Made by a program: the position numbers and the translations under genes. Source: Simmondsia chinensis (Eukaryota > Streptophyta > Magnoliopsida > Caryophyllales > Simmondsiaceae). From it: a stretch of 64,000 nucleotides of DNA. Below the pieces are notes generated by a model. The model had not been told where the DNA came from, made no database searches, and saw nothing but the letters and a program-made list of their open reading frames with translations. The DNA lies in the NCBI GenBank assembly GCA_018398585.1, contig JAGTTD010000015.1, positions 30,895,478-30,959,477 of the forward strand. Direction: 5' to 3'. Positions 33,222 to 43,878 of the stretch are shown here, in pieces. Numbering within the stretch: the stretch's first letter is position 1; the number at the start of each line of letters is the position of its first letter.

Positions 33222-33605
33222 CTAAAATAAAAAATATTTTCAAAATTAGCTTTCAAAGTAGCATATTTTCCGAAATGGCATCCAAGTCATCATTTAACGT
33301 TTTTATTTTTTATTTTTACTTTTTTTACTTTCTTATTTTATTTTTAATATATTTATAATTTTTAAATTTATAATACTTTCTTAATCATAACAAATAAATT
33401 AAATTATTTATAAAAAATTTAGATTAAATTTAAAATATATTAAACAATATAATTTATTTTATTTATTATAATACATAAATATTACAAATTTAAAAAAATA
33501 TAAATGTATTAAAAAATTTAAAAAATTAAAAAAAATGACGATATGGATACCATTTGGGAAAATAGTTTTTTTAAAAAGCTAGTTTTGAAAATATTTTTTA
33601 TTTTT
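33222..33605. mobile_element. MITE with long inverted ends (about 70 bp)
   Basis: The left arm AAAATAAAAAATATTTTC, AATGGCATCCAAGTCATC pairs with the right arm in reverse complement (AAAATAAAAAATATTTTC, AATGGTATCCATATCGTC). The AT-rich core has no coding capacity. The layout resembles the Mutator-type element at 43232, but I find no clear duplication. Confidence 0.6.
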
Positions 33606-34026
33606 ATGTTATGTTGGATAATCGCTCCCCGAATTTTGGAGGTTGTAATTTTTAAAGTAATAATTGTTAATAGCAATGGATTTTAAAGAAATGTTATTAT
33701 ATATAAAAGGTCTCACTTGAAAATTTTGCTTGAGTTCTGAGAATGTCAAGACCGGCCCTGATTACACCAAAATGAGGAGCAACTGTGGATTTGAAGGAAT
33801 ATATTTTAGAGTATGAAAATGAGGGTCGGGTTTTGGGTTAAGACTTGATGTGAACTTTCTTCATACTCACCAGTCGACATTGCGTAAAACTCTTGACTAT
33901 GTCGAAGGATGGGCTAGTCAATGACTGATTCAACATCCTCAAGCGTTGGTTTTGTATTTTTTCTTGTTTTTACCTTCACATTGTCTTCCACCATGACTTT
34001 TTGCTGGCTCGGGCCTCGTTATTCGG

Positions 34027-34143
34027 GTGTGCCCGTCTTTGTACTGCGTCTTTATATGCTACTTATTTTGGGGGTGTGCCCGTCTTTGTACTGCGTCTTT
34101 ATATGCTACTTTTTTGGGGGGGGGGGGGGGGGGGGGGGGGGGG
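34027..34143. repeat. 39-bp direct duplication followed by a run of 28 G
   Basis: A segment GTGTGCCCGTCTTTGTAC...CTACTT is present twice, starting at about 34027 and 34074. The second copy runs into GG repeated without interruption from 34116 to 34143 (28 bases). Frames through this tract encode only poly-Gly and are not genes. Confidence 0.9.
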
Positions 34144-34239
34144 AGTATCTCCGGGTTTCTAATGTTTCGCCAGTTTCAGTGCTCCGATGCTTCAAATTCC
34201 TATTGTTTGGTAGATTTTGTAGTCGTTGTCGTGTGTTAG

Positions 34240-34403
34240 TCGTGTTTTGAAGTGCGTGTTTTGCCTATTTTGGATTACTTTTCTATTTTTGTCATTTCTG
34301 TATCTCTTTGGTCCCCGTTCTTTCACGGGTAGACTCAGGTCTCACTTGGTCGAGTAACCTGATTTGTTCGCGATTATGTCACTAATTATCAGGAAAAAAA
34401 AAA
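34240..34403 (+). mobile_element. 3' end of a poly(A)-tailed non-LTR retroposon, plus strand
   Basis: TTGGTCCCCGTTC, CTCAGGTCTCACTTGGTCG, ATGTCACTAATTATCAGG and A(12) are the same end as 42780-42895 and, on the other strand, 10020 and 25583. The upstream text from 33940 may be part of the same insertion. Confidence 0.55.
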
Positions 34404-34474
34404 AAAGTAGCCTTAGTTGGAGGGGCGGTGAATTTTGGTTAGGAAACGCTAACATATATAAAGTGTTCCCATCT

Positions 34475-34640
34475 TTTATATCCAAGAAAGATTTTATACT
34501 CTAACATGCCCTGTTACGCCAATGCCCTTTGGGGCTTGAAGCGTAAAATTGTTTTGATATTGAAAATGGGGATTGTTGAGATACGAACTCTATAACCGTT
34601 TAGTCAACAAGGCTTTGATATTATACGTACCCTGTGTTGA
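34475..34640 (-). mobile_element. TRIM/SMART fragment, one LTR plus interior
   Basis: The minus strand reads a primer-site relic, ACTAAACGG, GAGTTCGTATCTCAAC, ATATCAAAACAATTT, CTTCAAGCCCC, GGCGTAACAGGGCATG, TTAGAGTATAAAAT. One LTR is missing. Confidence 0.6.
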
Positions 34641-34816
34641 AATTTGGTGATTTCATAAAAGTTACTGACATAATATATGATTATATTTCAGTATATATAT
34701 ATATATATATATATATATACCCTCAACGAGTTTGATTTTAACTATAAAATTCATCATATTATTGTTGACGAAAAAATTCTTATATATCAATAAATATTTT
34801 TTCATGATATTTAAAT

Positions 34817-35112
34817 ATTAGAGTATAAAATCAATCTTGAATCTTCACTCATTAGCTTAAACTTTTGGAAATAATTAGTTCCTTGATATGGTATCAGGGC
34901 CTTATTGACCAAGATGTCACGAGTTCGAATCTTAACATCCCTTATTTCAATATTAAAATAATTATTTAAGCACAAAGTATAACGCAGGCTTTTGTAATAT
35001 ACATGCGTTAAACCCAAATGTCATTTGAATGAGAGGACATGCGAGAGTATAAAACTAATCTTGAGCCTTCACTTATCAGCTTAAACTTTTAAAAAAGTTA
35101 GTTCTAGTACAC
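34817..35112 (+). mobile_element. TRIM/SMART-type mini LTR element
   Basis: The left LTR begins ATTAGAGTATAAAATC and ends TTCCTTGATA; the primer site TGGTATCAGGGCC follows (one change). The interior has GAGTTCGAATCTTAAC and TTTAAGCACAAAGTA. The right LTR begins GCGAGAGTATAAAACT near 35041. An (AT)n tract lies 100 bp upstream (34690-34720). Confidence 0.78.
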
Positions 35113-35179
35113 TAAATAATAATGTTTTTATAACATTGATGTCATCGAAACTCCAAAGAAGGAGGGAGGTGTTTCACAT

Positions 35180-35350
35180 CAGGGCCGGACATAACCTCGA
35201 GCAACCCAAACATCCCTTATAATCTAGAGGTTGTGATATTTGAACTATCAATTGTGAATATTAATATGTTTTAAGATAATTATTATTATATATGAAGAAT
35301 TCTATTTAAAAATTTTGTTTGAAACTTCGAGAATGTCATAACCGATCCTG
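35180..35350. mobile_element. hAT-type MITE with CAGGGCCGG ends
   Basis: It starts CAGGGCCGGACATAACC and ends GTCATAACCGATCCTG. TTTCACAT and GTTCACAT flank it (8 bp, one mismatch). At 171 bp it is a compact copy; 33600-33770, 45450-45570 and 62305-62735 carry related ends. Confidence 0.8.
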
Positions 35351-36154
35351 GTTCACATGAAACCGGATAAAACGGTCAAGGTCAAAGGTTAGCGTATGAA
35401 AGCGGCGACCTACCTTTGTCGACCGTCCACCCTACACTTGCTGCTTGCTTACCGTCCCACTCGTTTGTCCCTTCTCTCTCCACCTCCACGTGTCAGTCAT
35501 ATATTTCCCTCATTTTGTGATTTTCAAATATATTATCTTTGACGTTTAAATTTCTAAAAGAATAAATTATAGAAAATTTTTTATTTTTATTTTTTAAAAA
35601 AAATTTATAAATAAAAGTACTTATAAAACTTTTTTATTTTTAAAAATTTATCACTTAATTCTCATTCAACTTATTTTTTATCATTTTATCTCTAATATTT
35701 AATTTTATTTTTAGAGAAGGATTTTATATTATTAAATAAATATTAAATATTTTATATTTTTAGCAAAAAAATTAATAAATTTTTTATATTTATAAAAAAT
35801 AATTATTTCAATCAATTACAGTAATATTATATAAGTTCGAAAGATAAAAAGCATTTTTGAAATTTTCAAAAAAAAATGGCATAAGATAAAATATAACTTT
35901 TTTTTTATTGAAGGGCAAAATGGCCAAAAAAAGTTATTTTGAGGCAAAGTGAAAAATTTTTAAAAGTTGGAAAGTTTAGTAAGTGGTTTTATTTATGAAG
36001 GAAGGTTTTTGTTATTAAAGCAAAAGTCAAAAGAATTTTCTGTAATTTATTCTTTTGAAAATAATCTGTAAAAGTTAAATGTTTTCAAAATAATATAACT
36101 AATTAGCGTGCCATGTAACAAGTGCCACGTAAGTAGGGATAAAATAATGAAGGG

Positions 36155-36535
36155 TTATTTATATCAATAATCTATTTACTTTGTCCATTATGTTAATTCA
36201 GTCGTTTTACTTTTAATTATGTCAATCTAGCTACTTTATAATTGATATTGTATTAATTTGGTTCATTAAGTAAAATTTATGTTAAGTTTTTAATAAAATT
36301 TTTAATGATTCGTACATGAATTGGCTTAAATTGAGTCAAAATATGAATTTTCATTAAATTACTTGCGTCAACGTAATTGTGTCACAAAAAATTACGTTAA
36401 TAATTTAGCTTGAATTTGAGTGAAGACCTAACTTAACACAATTCCAATTTCAGAAGGACTAAATTAACACAACTAAAAATATAAGGACTAAATAAAAATA
36501 ATAAGAAAAGCACAGAGACCTTTGGAGTAAATAAT
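36155..36535. mobile_element. MITE of the GGTTATTTA...AAATAACC family
   Basis: It has a GGGTTATTTATATCAATAAT left end and a GACCTTTGGAGTAAATAATCC right end, with TTTTAATTATGTCAATCTAG and ACACAACTAAAAATATAAGG as inverted partners inside. Relatives at 54484-54855 and 61172-61552 have the same order. Confidence 0.6.
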
Positions 36536-36724
36536 CCAATAATAAATTTATAATATTAAACTAAAAAAAAAAAAAAATTATGCTCTCCCCGTTCTCCTAA
36601 ATTTTTTTTAACTTCAATTTTCTTTTTATATTCCAATATTAAATTTTTTAATTTTTACATACTATTTTAAAATTTTCAAACTTTCACGCTCTATTGGAAG
36701 TTGTTATTGACAGAGCACAATTTT

Positions 36725-36895
36725 TTATTTTTTTAGTAGTAAGGGATTGGGTTACCCCGGCCAACCTTAGCCTATAAGGAGGCCCGCAATTCCCATAACC
36801 GGATAAGCCATAAGTATATCCTCAACGAGAATCGAACTCCTGACTGCTGAGAGATGACAGCATGGGTAGGAGATACCATCAACTGAGACACCCTC
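36725..36895 (-). mobile_element. tRNA-derived SINE
   Basis: The minus strand reads GGGTGTCTCAGTTGATGG (box A-like), CAGGAGTTCGATTCTC (box B-like), then GCCTCCTTATAGGC, GGGGTAACCCAATCC and a poly(A) end. It is the same family as 38623-38785. No duplication found. Confidence 0.65.
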
Positions 36896-37035
36896 ATAAT
36901 ATAACTTACAAATAAGGAGAGACACAAAATTATCTTAAAAATTATAATCTTATTTTAACAATAATAATTTTTTCTGACAATAACATTAAGAATTATATAT
37001 TAGAAATAAAAACTTTGTGAGTATAACCCTACAAG

Positions 37036-37118
37036 CCCTCTCTCCCCCTTCATTCCCTCTCACCATTTCTCTCTCTCTCTTTCTCTCACTAGATTTTCTC
37101 TCTCTAAGAGCTGCATGT
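37036..37118 (+). promoter_or_regulatory. CT-rich 5' leader of the WRKY23-type gene
   Basis: The 80 bases before the ATG are dominated by CTCT repeats, a feature of plant core promoters and leaders. An upstream frame-compatible ATG at 37017 is not credible as a start, because it would add a low-complexity Ser/Leu segment. A TATA-like TATATATTA lies near 36995. Confidence 0.5.
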
Positions 37119-40100
37119 ATGGAGGGGATGATGGGATCATCACATACAGCATCATCCATGTTTACTACATCATCAACATCATCAACATACATGGTTGAGT
37201 TTGATGGTGGTGGTGGCTGTGAGGGGTTCATGGAGTTAATGGGCATGCATGATTATCATTATTATTATCATAATAATTATGATTCATACATGTTTGAAGA
37301 TGATCATCATGATCATATGATGACACATGATCATCATCATCATCATCATCATCATCCCTCTTCACTCTTAGTCTCAGCTAATAATAATAATAATAATAAT
37401 AATAATCAAAATAACAAAAATAATAATAATAATAATAATCAGCCAAGTACTCCAAATAATTCATCTTCTTCAGCTTCATCTTCAATGTCAAATGAAAAGC
37501 AGTTAGATCAGAGCAAGATCGAAGAACAAGAACAAGAACAAGAACGAGAACGACAGCAGATTATTAGGAAACAGTGAGTCCCCTTTTCTTGTCTCTGTCC
37601 TATTTTGATTTTATACTTTATATGTTTGGGGTTCGAGGACACAGCCTCTCTTTACGGTACTGTTAAGGAACCGTCTTTTTCAAAAGCTTAAACTGATGGG
37701 TGATGCCTTAGGATTCGCTAGGATATCTAATGGTTTATTATATTCACTGCATTATTCATACTTTAAGCCCAATTAGCATTTGTTGTAGGGGGCATGTTAG
37801 AGTATTAATTCATCATATTTGAGCTATATTTGATGTGGGGTTCGTTACGATATCTAATAGTTTATTATAGAAGGTTTTTGTATTACGATCCTATCGCTTA
37901 TCTATCAAAAAAAAATCCGTTCTTTTCTTTTTGGTGTTAGCAACTGCAGAACACCGTCACTAGGCTTTATGTCCCTAAGGGACTTTTTTTTTCTCTCTGT
38001 ACTCCGTTCATAACGTATTTCTGCTCCTCGAATTCATTTGATGGTTAAAATTCTCGCTGATTTTTTTACTCCCTAAATCAAAGCTTATTAAGAGCCTGTT
38101 TAGCCGAACCATGAAAAAACTATTTTCTTTTAAAAACACTTTTGTAAAGGCACCTCCAATAAATAAGGTATTTTATCTGAAAAAATTTTAAGTTTTGCTT
38201 CCCCTTGGAAAAATATTATTTTTCTACTTCTAATTAAAAGCATTTTTCTTTCGCTGCCAAAACACCCTTAAGCCTTGGATGAAGCATTCCCCCCTCCCCT
38301 CCTGAAATAAGCACTTTTTCCAGGAAAAAAAACCTTCATCGGCTCTATCTCTTTTCTTTTCCACGTTATTATCTGATTAGGAAAATTATAATCTCGACAC
38401 TTATAAAAAGTTACAATTATAATTTATATTTATTAATAGGCAAATGATAAGCAACGTCCTAGGGGCGATGTTTAAGGGTTATAATTGCCCTTTTTTGTTT
38501 ATCATATATATCTTATCAGCATTAATTTGGCCTTATTTTATTGTATATATGTTGAATTCTAATTAATATCTCTTTTTCAACTATGTTTTCTAAGATAATT
38601 AATACACGTTATCCATGGGACCCCTTTTTTGGTAATGAGGAACTGGGTTGACCCAACCAACCCTGGCGCATGAGGATGCCCACAATCTCCATAAGCAGGT
38701 AAGTTACGAGTGTATCCTCAACGAGATCGAACTCTTAACCCCCAAGCGATGACCGCGTGGGTAGGAGACGCCACTAACTGAGACATTAATACCCGTTATC
38801 CACGGGATCGTTACTGATTAAAATAATTGCTTTGATGAATAATAAGGAGAATAAAGGTGAAAAAGGGAAATGAGAAGAGGAAGAGAGAGAAAAGGATTGC
38901 ATTCATGACAAAGAGTGAAGTCGATCATCTTGAAGATGGCTATCGTTGGAGAAAATATGGCCAAAAGGCTGTCAAAAATAGCCCTTTTCCTAGGTACCTT
39001 TTGCTCTCTTATTTACGTCATCGGTTTTTGTATTGTTAAATTTCACTGAGTTTTTCAGGCCCGACCCACCGAGTTGGTATACATGAGATCCACATGTAAG
39101 CCCAAGTGGGGTTCCATCCTAAAACCAATTGACATTAAGTGGAGTAACCCACTAGACTTATGAGGTGATCTCTTTTTTCTCTCGACTGCAACATGGGATT
39201 ACACAAGACTCACATGTGGAGTCCTCAACATTAATTATTGTACTTTCTATCAAGGAACCATCTTTCCAAATGTTTAAGCTAATGGGTGAAGGCTCGGGAA
39301 TAGTTTTATACTCTAACATTCCTCCTCACGCAAATGCCTAGTGGGTTTAAAGCGTGGATAATGTATAGATCCACCCATACCTTGTGCTTAAATTGTTTTA
39401 ATATTGATCACGAGGGTTGTTGGGATTCGAACTAGAGACCTCTTGGTCAAAAAGGCTCTGATACCATGTCAAGAGACCACCTGTCCCAAAAGATTGAGCT
39501 AACGGGTGAAAGCTTAGGAATAATTTTATACTGTAACACTTTTGATACTGTTATTTTTGTGCCTTTACAGTTAGGTCGTTAGAGGTATAAGGTAAAATTT
39601 TAAAAAAGTTTAAGCAATTTTGTCATTATTTTGACTATAAGTCTCTTATATCATTTGTCTTTACTAATTTTACTCAAAAATTAGTACGATAAATGCTTAA
39701 CTTCATCCTCTTTACCCTCCCTTTTTTCCAACAATTGGAGATAACTCTCAGTACAAGCTAACGAATCCACCGAAACGGAGCCCGAGAAAGCTCATGGAAG
39801 CAGGAAAAAGGCAAAACAAAACAAAAGACATCAAAACCCTGTGGGCCTAGAAACACACTTATATCAACCCCCATAATACGAAACGTCCAATGAATCACAC
39901 CATTCTAAGCAAAAACTCGTAAACATGAAAACCGAGGTATAGTATTATAACTAAAATACACGATATAAAATGACAATTTTTTTTTTTTTTTTTTTTTTGT
40001 TGTAGGAGTTACTATCGTTGCACGAGTGCGTCATGTAACGTGAAGAAAAGGGTAGAAAGGTTATTCAATGACCCTTCTACCGTAGTCACCACTTACGAGG

Positions 40101-40308
40101 GTCAGCACAGCCACCCTAGCCCGGCCTTTCCACGTGGCACTATCCCGATAACCGGGTTCTCATCCGATTCCACCTTCTCGGCCACCGTGACCGGCGGTGC
40201 AACCACAAGGCACTTTTCATCCATGCCAATGCTAGTGCAAAGACACCCAAATTATTATCCAAATGGGTTCCCTTCGTTAAGTACTTTTAGTAAGCAAATT
40301 TGTTTAAA

Positions 40309-40348
<40 letters not shown>

Positions 40349-40411
40349 TTTGTTAATGATAATGGGTTGCTACAAGACATAGTTCCATGTTACATAAGGA
40401 AGGAAGAGTAG
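37119..40411 (+). CDS. WRKY23: WRKY23-type transcription factor (group IIc)
   Basis: Exons 37119-37573, 38847-38993 and 40006-40411 join in frame to 335 residues; both introns are phase 2. The second interrupts the WRKY domain at the Arg codon before SYYR, as is usual for the family. Residues 30-150 hold homopolymer runs (eight His, two Asn runs, a Ser run, EQEQEQ). The segment [19 protein letters not shown] leads to WRKYGQK at 186-192. A zinc finger follows with Cys206, Cys211, His235 and His237 (C-X4-C-X23-H-X-H). A third Asn run comes before the C-terminal [10 protein letters not shown] and KEE end. That ending, the FMEL motif near residue 40 and the overall length recall Arabidopsis WRKY23 (337 aa, from memory), an auxin-responsive factor in embryo and root patterning. 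WRKY68 is the close alternative. Intron 1 holds a tRNA-type SINE and retroposon scraps, intron 2 a TRIM element. Confidence 0.88.
37625..37662 (+). mobile_element. Short scrap of the TTG-ended retroposon tail in WRKY intron 1
   Basis: TTTGGGGTTCGAGGACACAG and CCTCTCTTTACGGTAC match the first 35 bases of the tail module. It is followed directly by rearranged TRIM sequence (37665-37815). Confidence 0.45.
37665..37815. mobile_element. Rearranged TRIM/SMART remnant in WRKY intron 1
   Basis: The left part is a minus-strand LTR (TTAAGGAACCGTC, AAGCTTAAACTGATGGGTG). The right part is a plus-strand purine tract and LTR start (GTAGGGGGCATGTTAGAGTA). Opposite orientations in 150 bp point to an inversion or a recombined pair. 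Confidence 0.5.
38623..38785 (-). mobile_element. tRNA-derived SINE in WRKY intron 1, 24-bp target-site duplication
   Basis: Minus strand: box A-like text near TCTCAGTTAGTGGCG, box B-like GAGTTCGATCTCG, GCATCCTCATGCGCC and a short A-rich end. The flanks 38599-38622 and 38786-38809 match at 21 of 24 positions. The long duplication supports insertion by target-primed reverse transcription. Confidence 0.8.
39061..39240 (-). repeat. TCCCACAT-type repeat, minus strand, in WRKY intron 2
   Basis: The minus strand carries AATCCCATGTTGCAGTCG, ATAAGTCTAGTGGGTTAC, CAATTGGTTTTAGGATGG and ATGTGGATCTCATGTATACC, the order of the copy at 28440. Confidence 0.5.
39248..39538 (-). mobile_element. TRIM/SMART-type mini LTR element in WRKY intron 2
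   Basis: The minus strand starts TGTTACAGTATAAAATT. LTR, ACATGGTATCAGAGCC primer site, TTCGAATCCCAACAACCC, CACAAGGTATGGGTGG, a purine tract GTGAGGAGGA and the second LTR follow in order. The flanks CTTTC and CTTTT form a near-perfect 5-bp duplication. Confidence 0.82.
39760..39960. other. A-rich retroposon scrap in WRKY intron 2
   Basis: ACAAGCTAACGAATCCACCG and GGCAAAACAAAACAAAAGAC resemble the fragments at 28080-28170. The intron then ends with a run of T before GTTGTAG, a strong polypyrimidine tract for the last acceptor. Confidence 0.35.
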
Positions 40412-41231
40412 ATAAAATTAAATATGTCCCGTTTTATATCGTTTTCTATTTACATTGTTTATTTTCAAAACAAGAATCGTATTTTGAAAACTTATTTTTT
40501 TTTCTGATATTTAGCTACTTGATCGGTTTTTCTCTATTTTGAGTGAAAATTGAAATAGATTACCAAAAATAAAAAATAAAAAAAAATTTTAATCGTCTCT
40601 AAAATTTGATTTTTAGGTTTTCAAAAGTCGAAATTGTAAACTGAAAATCGGTGTTAAACAAACCCTTAAAAAATATTTTGAGTTTGTTATTGTTTTATTA
40701 GTTAATTAGTTGCTAACTTAATTAATGTTATGTAATTTTTTTTTTTGTTCATTTTTCTATGGAGTTATTTTCTCTGTCAGTAACGTTTTTTAGTTTGTTC
40801 AAATTGGTGGCTCGTCTGTTTTCCGAAAACATAATCATTGATATTTTATTTTGTGACTAAATCTGTTCTCATCTGGTGACGAGTACTGGGTAAAAAGTTA
40901 AAGATGAAGGCTCGATTTTGTCATAAAATAACATATGAAGGATTATTAGAAAAATTGACGAAAAGCTGATTTAAATAAACTTATAAATATTAGAAATTAT
41001 CTGAGAAAATAACTGCTTTTTTTATGTACTTAATGACTAGCTAGTAGTGTAGTATGATACATAGAACTCTAGATGTTATCCTTTTTTTTCGATAAATAGC
41101 GTATAAACGCATTATAAGACAGGCGCACTCGCACGCACGAGGCCAGTTACTAGATGTTACCCCTTGTAAGTTAATTTGAGTAAATGGGTGTCAAATGAAT
41201 GAACTTGTTCTTTCTTTACTTCTTTTCCTTC

Positions 41232-41790
41232 GGAATTTATCATTTATGTATCCTGGGATTTGAACATTTATCACCTAAATACCCTGACATTTCAATATAT
41301 ATAATGAGTTACCTTAAGCTTTTAGAATTTTATCGCTTAGATACCCTATATTGAAACTTGGTAAATTTCTGTCATGATCTGATCAATTTCCACTGTAAAA
41401 TGGTTGATATATGGTACTTGAATTACAACAATATGTACGAGTTACATCAATGTTATCAACAAAAATCTAGCTGATTATGGAAAAAGTCCGTTGAATTATG
41501 GCGGAAAATGTCTATACATTAGCTAAATAATATATCAGCATTTTACGACAAAAATCAGAATATTATGATTGATGACACACATGCATCGTTACAATTATGC
41601 TTCACATTAAGAATTTCTAATAAAGATAAATCGAATGTTGAAAAATGATACCTGATTGATAAGACTTTGGAACTTCAAGGTACTTGAGTGATAAAATATT
41701 TAAACCTCAAGATATCCTATTTTATATCTTGATATGTCAGGTTATTTAAGTAAATATTCTCAAACCTCAAGTACCTAAGTGATAAATTCC
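41232..41790. mobile_element. MITE with GGAATTTATCA inverted ends
   Basis: The left end reads GGAATTTATCATTTATGTATC. The right end, in reverse complement, reads GGAATTTATCACTTAGGTAC. The arms continue with AACATTTATCACCTAAATACC and its inverted partner. It has no coding capacity. A fragment recurs at 44225-44345. Confidence 0.6.
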
Positions 41791-42095
41791 ATTTTTTTCT
41801 TTTGAAAATTTTTGTATTTCTGATTGTGAATATAATACAAAATTGATAGATATTTGCTGAGGGAAATGTCTAGGAATAGAGTTCGATTTAGATATCAAAA
41901 AAACCAGAGCGTCTAGTATATAAAGAGGAACTTCGGGTGAATGAGACATGTTCTTAAAATGTGTCGAGATGTGCATAAACATTAATATGACACATATATT
42001 ATTGCAGTCATATATAATACATCAACAATTACTGTACAAAACCAGTGAAATTCTTACAAAAATTGAATTATCATACTCTGATATAAGATACGCAA

Positions 42096-42345
42096 GTGAT
42101 AAAATACTCAAATTTTTTTCAATAAATTGAGAGATAACCAACAATATCATTAGCGACGGTTTGCTCGAGATTATTATTGGATCAGTTGCTGGGCTATTTA
42201 TAATGTCCTTCAGTATTAGCTTATGTCCCTTAGGGATGTGTTCTCTTGTCTATCCTGTGGTGCTGTCTTTGATCCACGAGATATAGCAGGTGTGCTGTTT
42301 TTGTCTGCTTTAAGAAATTGTTTGGTTGCGGTTCTATTTTGTAAG
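42096..42345 (+). repeat. Direct repeat of about 250 bp, copy 1
   Basis: The segment with AATATCATTAGCGACGG, GGATCAGTTGCTGGGCTAT, TCTCTTGTCTATCCTG and TTTAAGAAATT recurs at 44712-44975 with roughly nine bases in ten identical. It is followed by TTCCTCGCTAATTATAAAAAAG near 42540, the end of a non-LTR retroposon, so the pair may be two LINE fragments. Confidence 0.65.
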
Positions 42346-42639
42346 GTATTTTGTCTCAGTTTTGTGTTGTAATTGTTTTATTGGAAGGGTGTGATTCTAG
42401 GTACATGCTGGGTATAACTTTTTCGATGTTATACTCAGTGTAGCTCCTGTGGGTATTTTTGTTGTTTTAACTTTTCAACACTTTTTATCTGCCCTTCGGG
42501 TTTCCCACAGGAGATGTTGGCTTTTGTATCGTGAGCTTTTCCTCGCTAATTATAAAAAAGGGGGGGCGCACTACCAAAGTGGAGCTCGAGAAAGGCCACA
42601 AAAATACTCTAATCTTAAGATACTTTATTATATATATTA

Positions 42640-42895
42640 AAAAATTCTTTGATAAATAGTAAGAAATTGCGATACAAAAATCGACATTCCTGTCTTTCTG
42701 CATTCCTTCTTTTTTTCATTTTTGTCCTATCGGCCTTGTTTGTATTTCTTTTTGCATTCCTGTCTTTTTCTTTCATTTTTGTCCTGTTGTTTTTATACGT
42801 TCTTTTTTGGTCCCCGTTTCCTTACAGGTGTTCTAGGCCTCGCTTTTGCAGAGTGGCCTATTATGTATCCCGACCTTATCACTAATTATTGACCC
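42640..42895 (+). mobile_element. 3' end of a poly(A)-tailed non-LTR retroposon
   Basis: TTTTTTGGTCCCCGTTTCC, TAGGCCTCGCTTTTGCAGAG, ATGTATCCCGACC, TATCACTAATTATTGACC and a final A-run match the end at 34240-34403. The TTTGTCCT words are repeated inside. Confidence 0.55.
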
Positions 42896-42964
42896 AAAAA
42901 AACCCGACATTTCGCAGCAATGAAAATATCAAGATATCTAAATAATAAATTTTCAAAATATCAA

Positions 42965-43182
42965 CCCACCAGGGCCTTGCCTCAATAGTAAAAGACAAGT
43001 AAGAGGATAGAATATTAATTTAGGCTAAATGATCTAGAGTTCAACTACTCCTTTAAACCTCTTCTTGAAAAATTCTTGACTTAACTGACTCTTACGGTGT
43101 GTGGGTTACCGCATGGGTCAATGTTTACCAGATAACGGGGTTCCTCGTCAGCAAAAAAAAAAAAAAAAAACAAAAAAAAAAA
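42965..43182 (+). mobile_element. Poly(A)-tailed SINE-like element with 12-bp target-site duplication
   Basis: It begins CCCACCAGGGCCTTGCCTC (box A-like TTGCCTCAATAGTAAAAG), carries a weak box B-like AGAGTTCAACTACTC, and ends with two A-runs. TCAAAATATCAA flanks both sides exactly (42953-42964 and 43183-43194). Confidence 0.68.
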
Positions 43183-43231
43183 TCAAAATATCAAATATAA
43201 TAATTCCCAAAAGATAAAGTGGGGGTAGAAT

Positions 43232-43794
43232 GAGCAGTTGCCCAAAATGGGCCAAAATAAAAACTATTATTCAAAATGGTCTATTTTAAAAGATATTTTC
43301 ACAAATGGCCTCCATATCATCAATTTTTCTTTATTTTTTTTTTTTTTTTGTGTTTTAGGGTACTTGACACTTTAAACCTTTTTAAATTTTTTTATTTAAT
43401 TTTTTAATAAATTATTAATTATTAATTAAATTAAATATATTAATTATATTTTTATTATCATGTTATATTTAGCTTTATAACATGCATTTTAGTAAAATTA
43501 TATATGTAATTTATAATAAAAAATTTAAATTAAGTTGACTATTAAATATGAAATAATATTATCTATGCATAATTTTTTAGTTTACTCATGATTACAATTA
43601 TATAATAATAATTATTTGTTTATATAACATTTATATAAATTATTATATTTAAAATTATTATCACAGAGAGGAGGTATATCCAAAACAAAAAAAAAGTTCA
43701 AATTTAATGACATAGAGGCCATTTTGATAAATATTTTTTAAAATAGGCTATTTTAAATAAATTTTTTTTTTTGAGCCATTTTGGGCAATGGCTC
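43232..43794. mobile_element. Mutator-type MITE with long inverted ends and 9-bp duplication
   Basis: The left end is GAGCAGTTGCCCAAAATGG and the right end, in reverse complement, GAGCCATTGCCCAAAATGG. The arms stay alignable for about 90 bp (AAATGGCCTCCATATCATC against AAATGGCCTCTATGTCATT). The flanks GGGTAGAAT and GAGTAGAAT form a 9-bp duplication with one mismatch, typical of Mutator. The core is AT-rich and noncoding. Confidence 0.8.
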
Positions 43795-43878
43795 GAGTAG
43801 AATCCAAAAAGGGAGAGTATCTTTGTTTGTGTTGAGGAAGGAATGTGCTTTGCATTCATTTCTAGAAAACAAACACCG

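Noticed and set aside
34027..34250. Open frames with poly-Gly
   Set aside because: They exist only because the 28-G tract has no stop in any frame; the sequence is a duplicated retroposon scrap.
37017..37118. Upstream extension of the WRKY frame
   Set aside because: It translates the CT-rich leader into low-complexity Ser/Leu; the ATG at 37119 gives an expected length of 335 residues.
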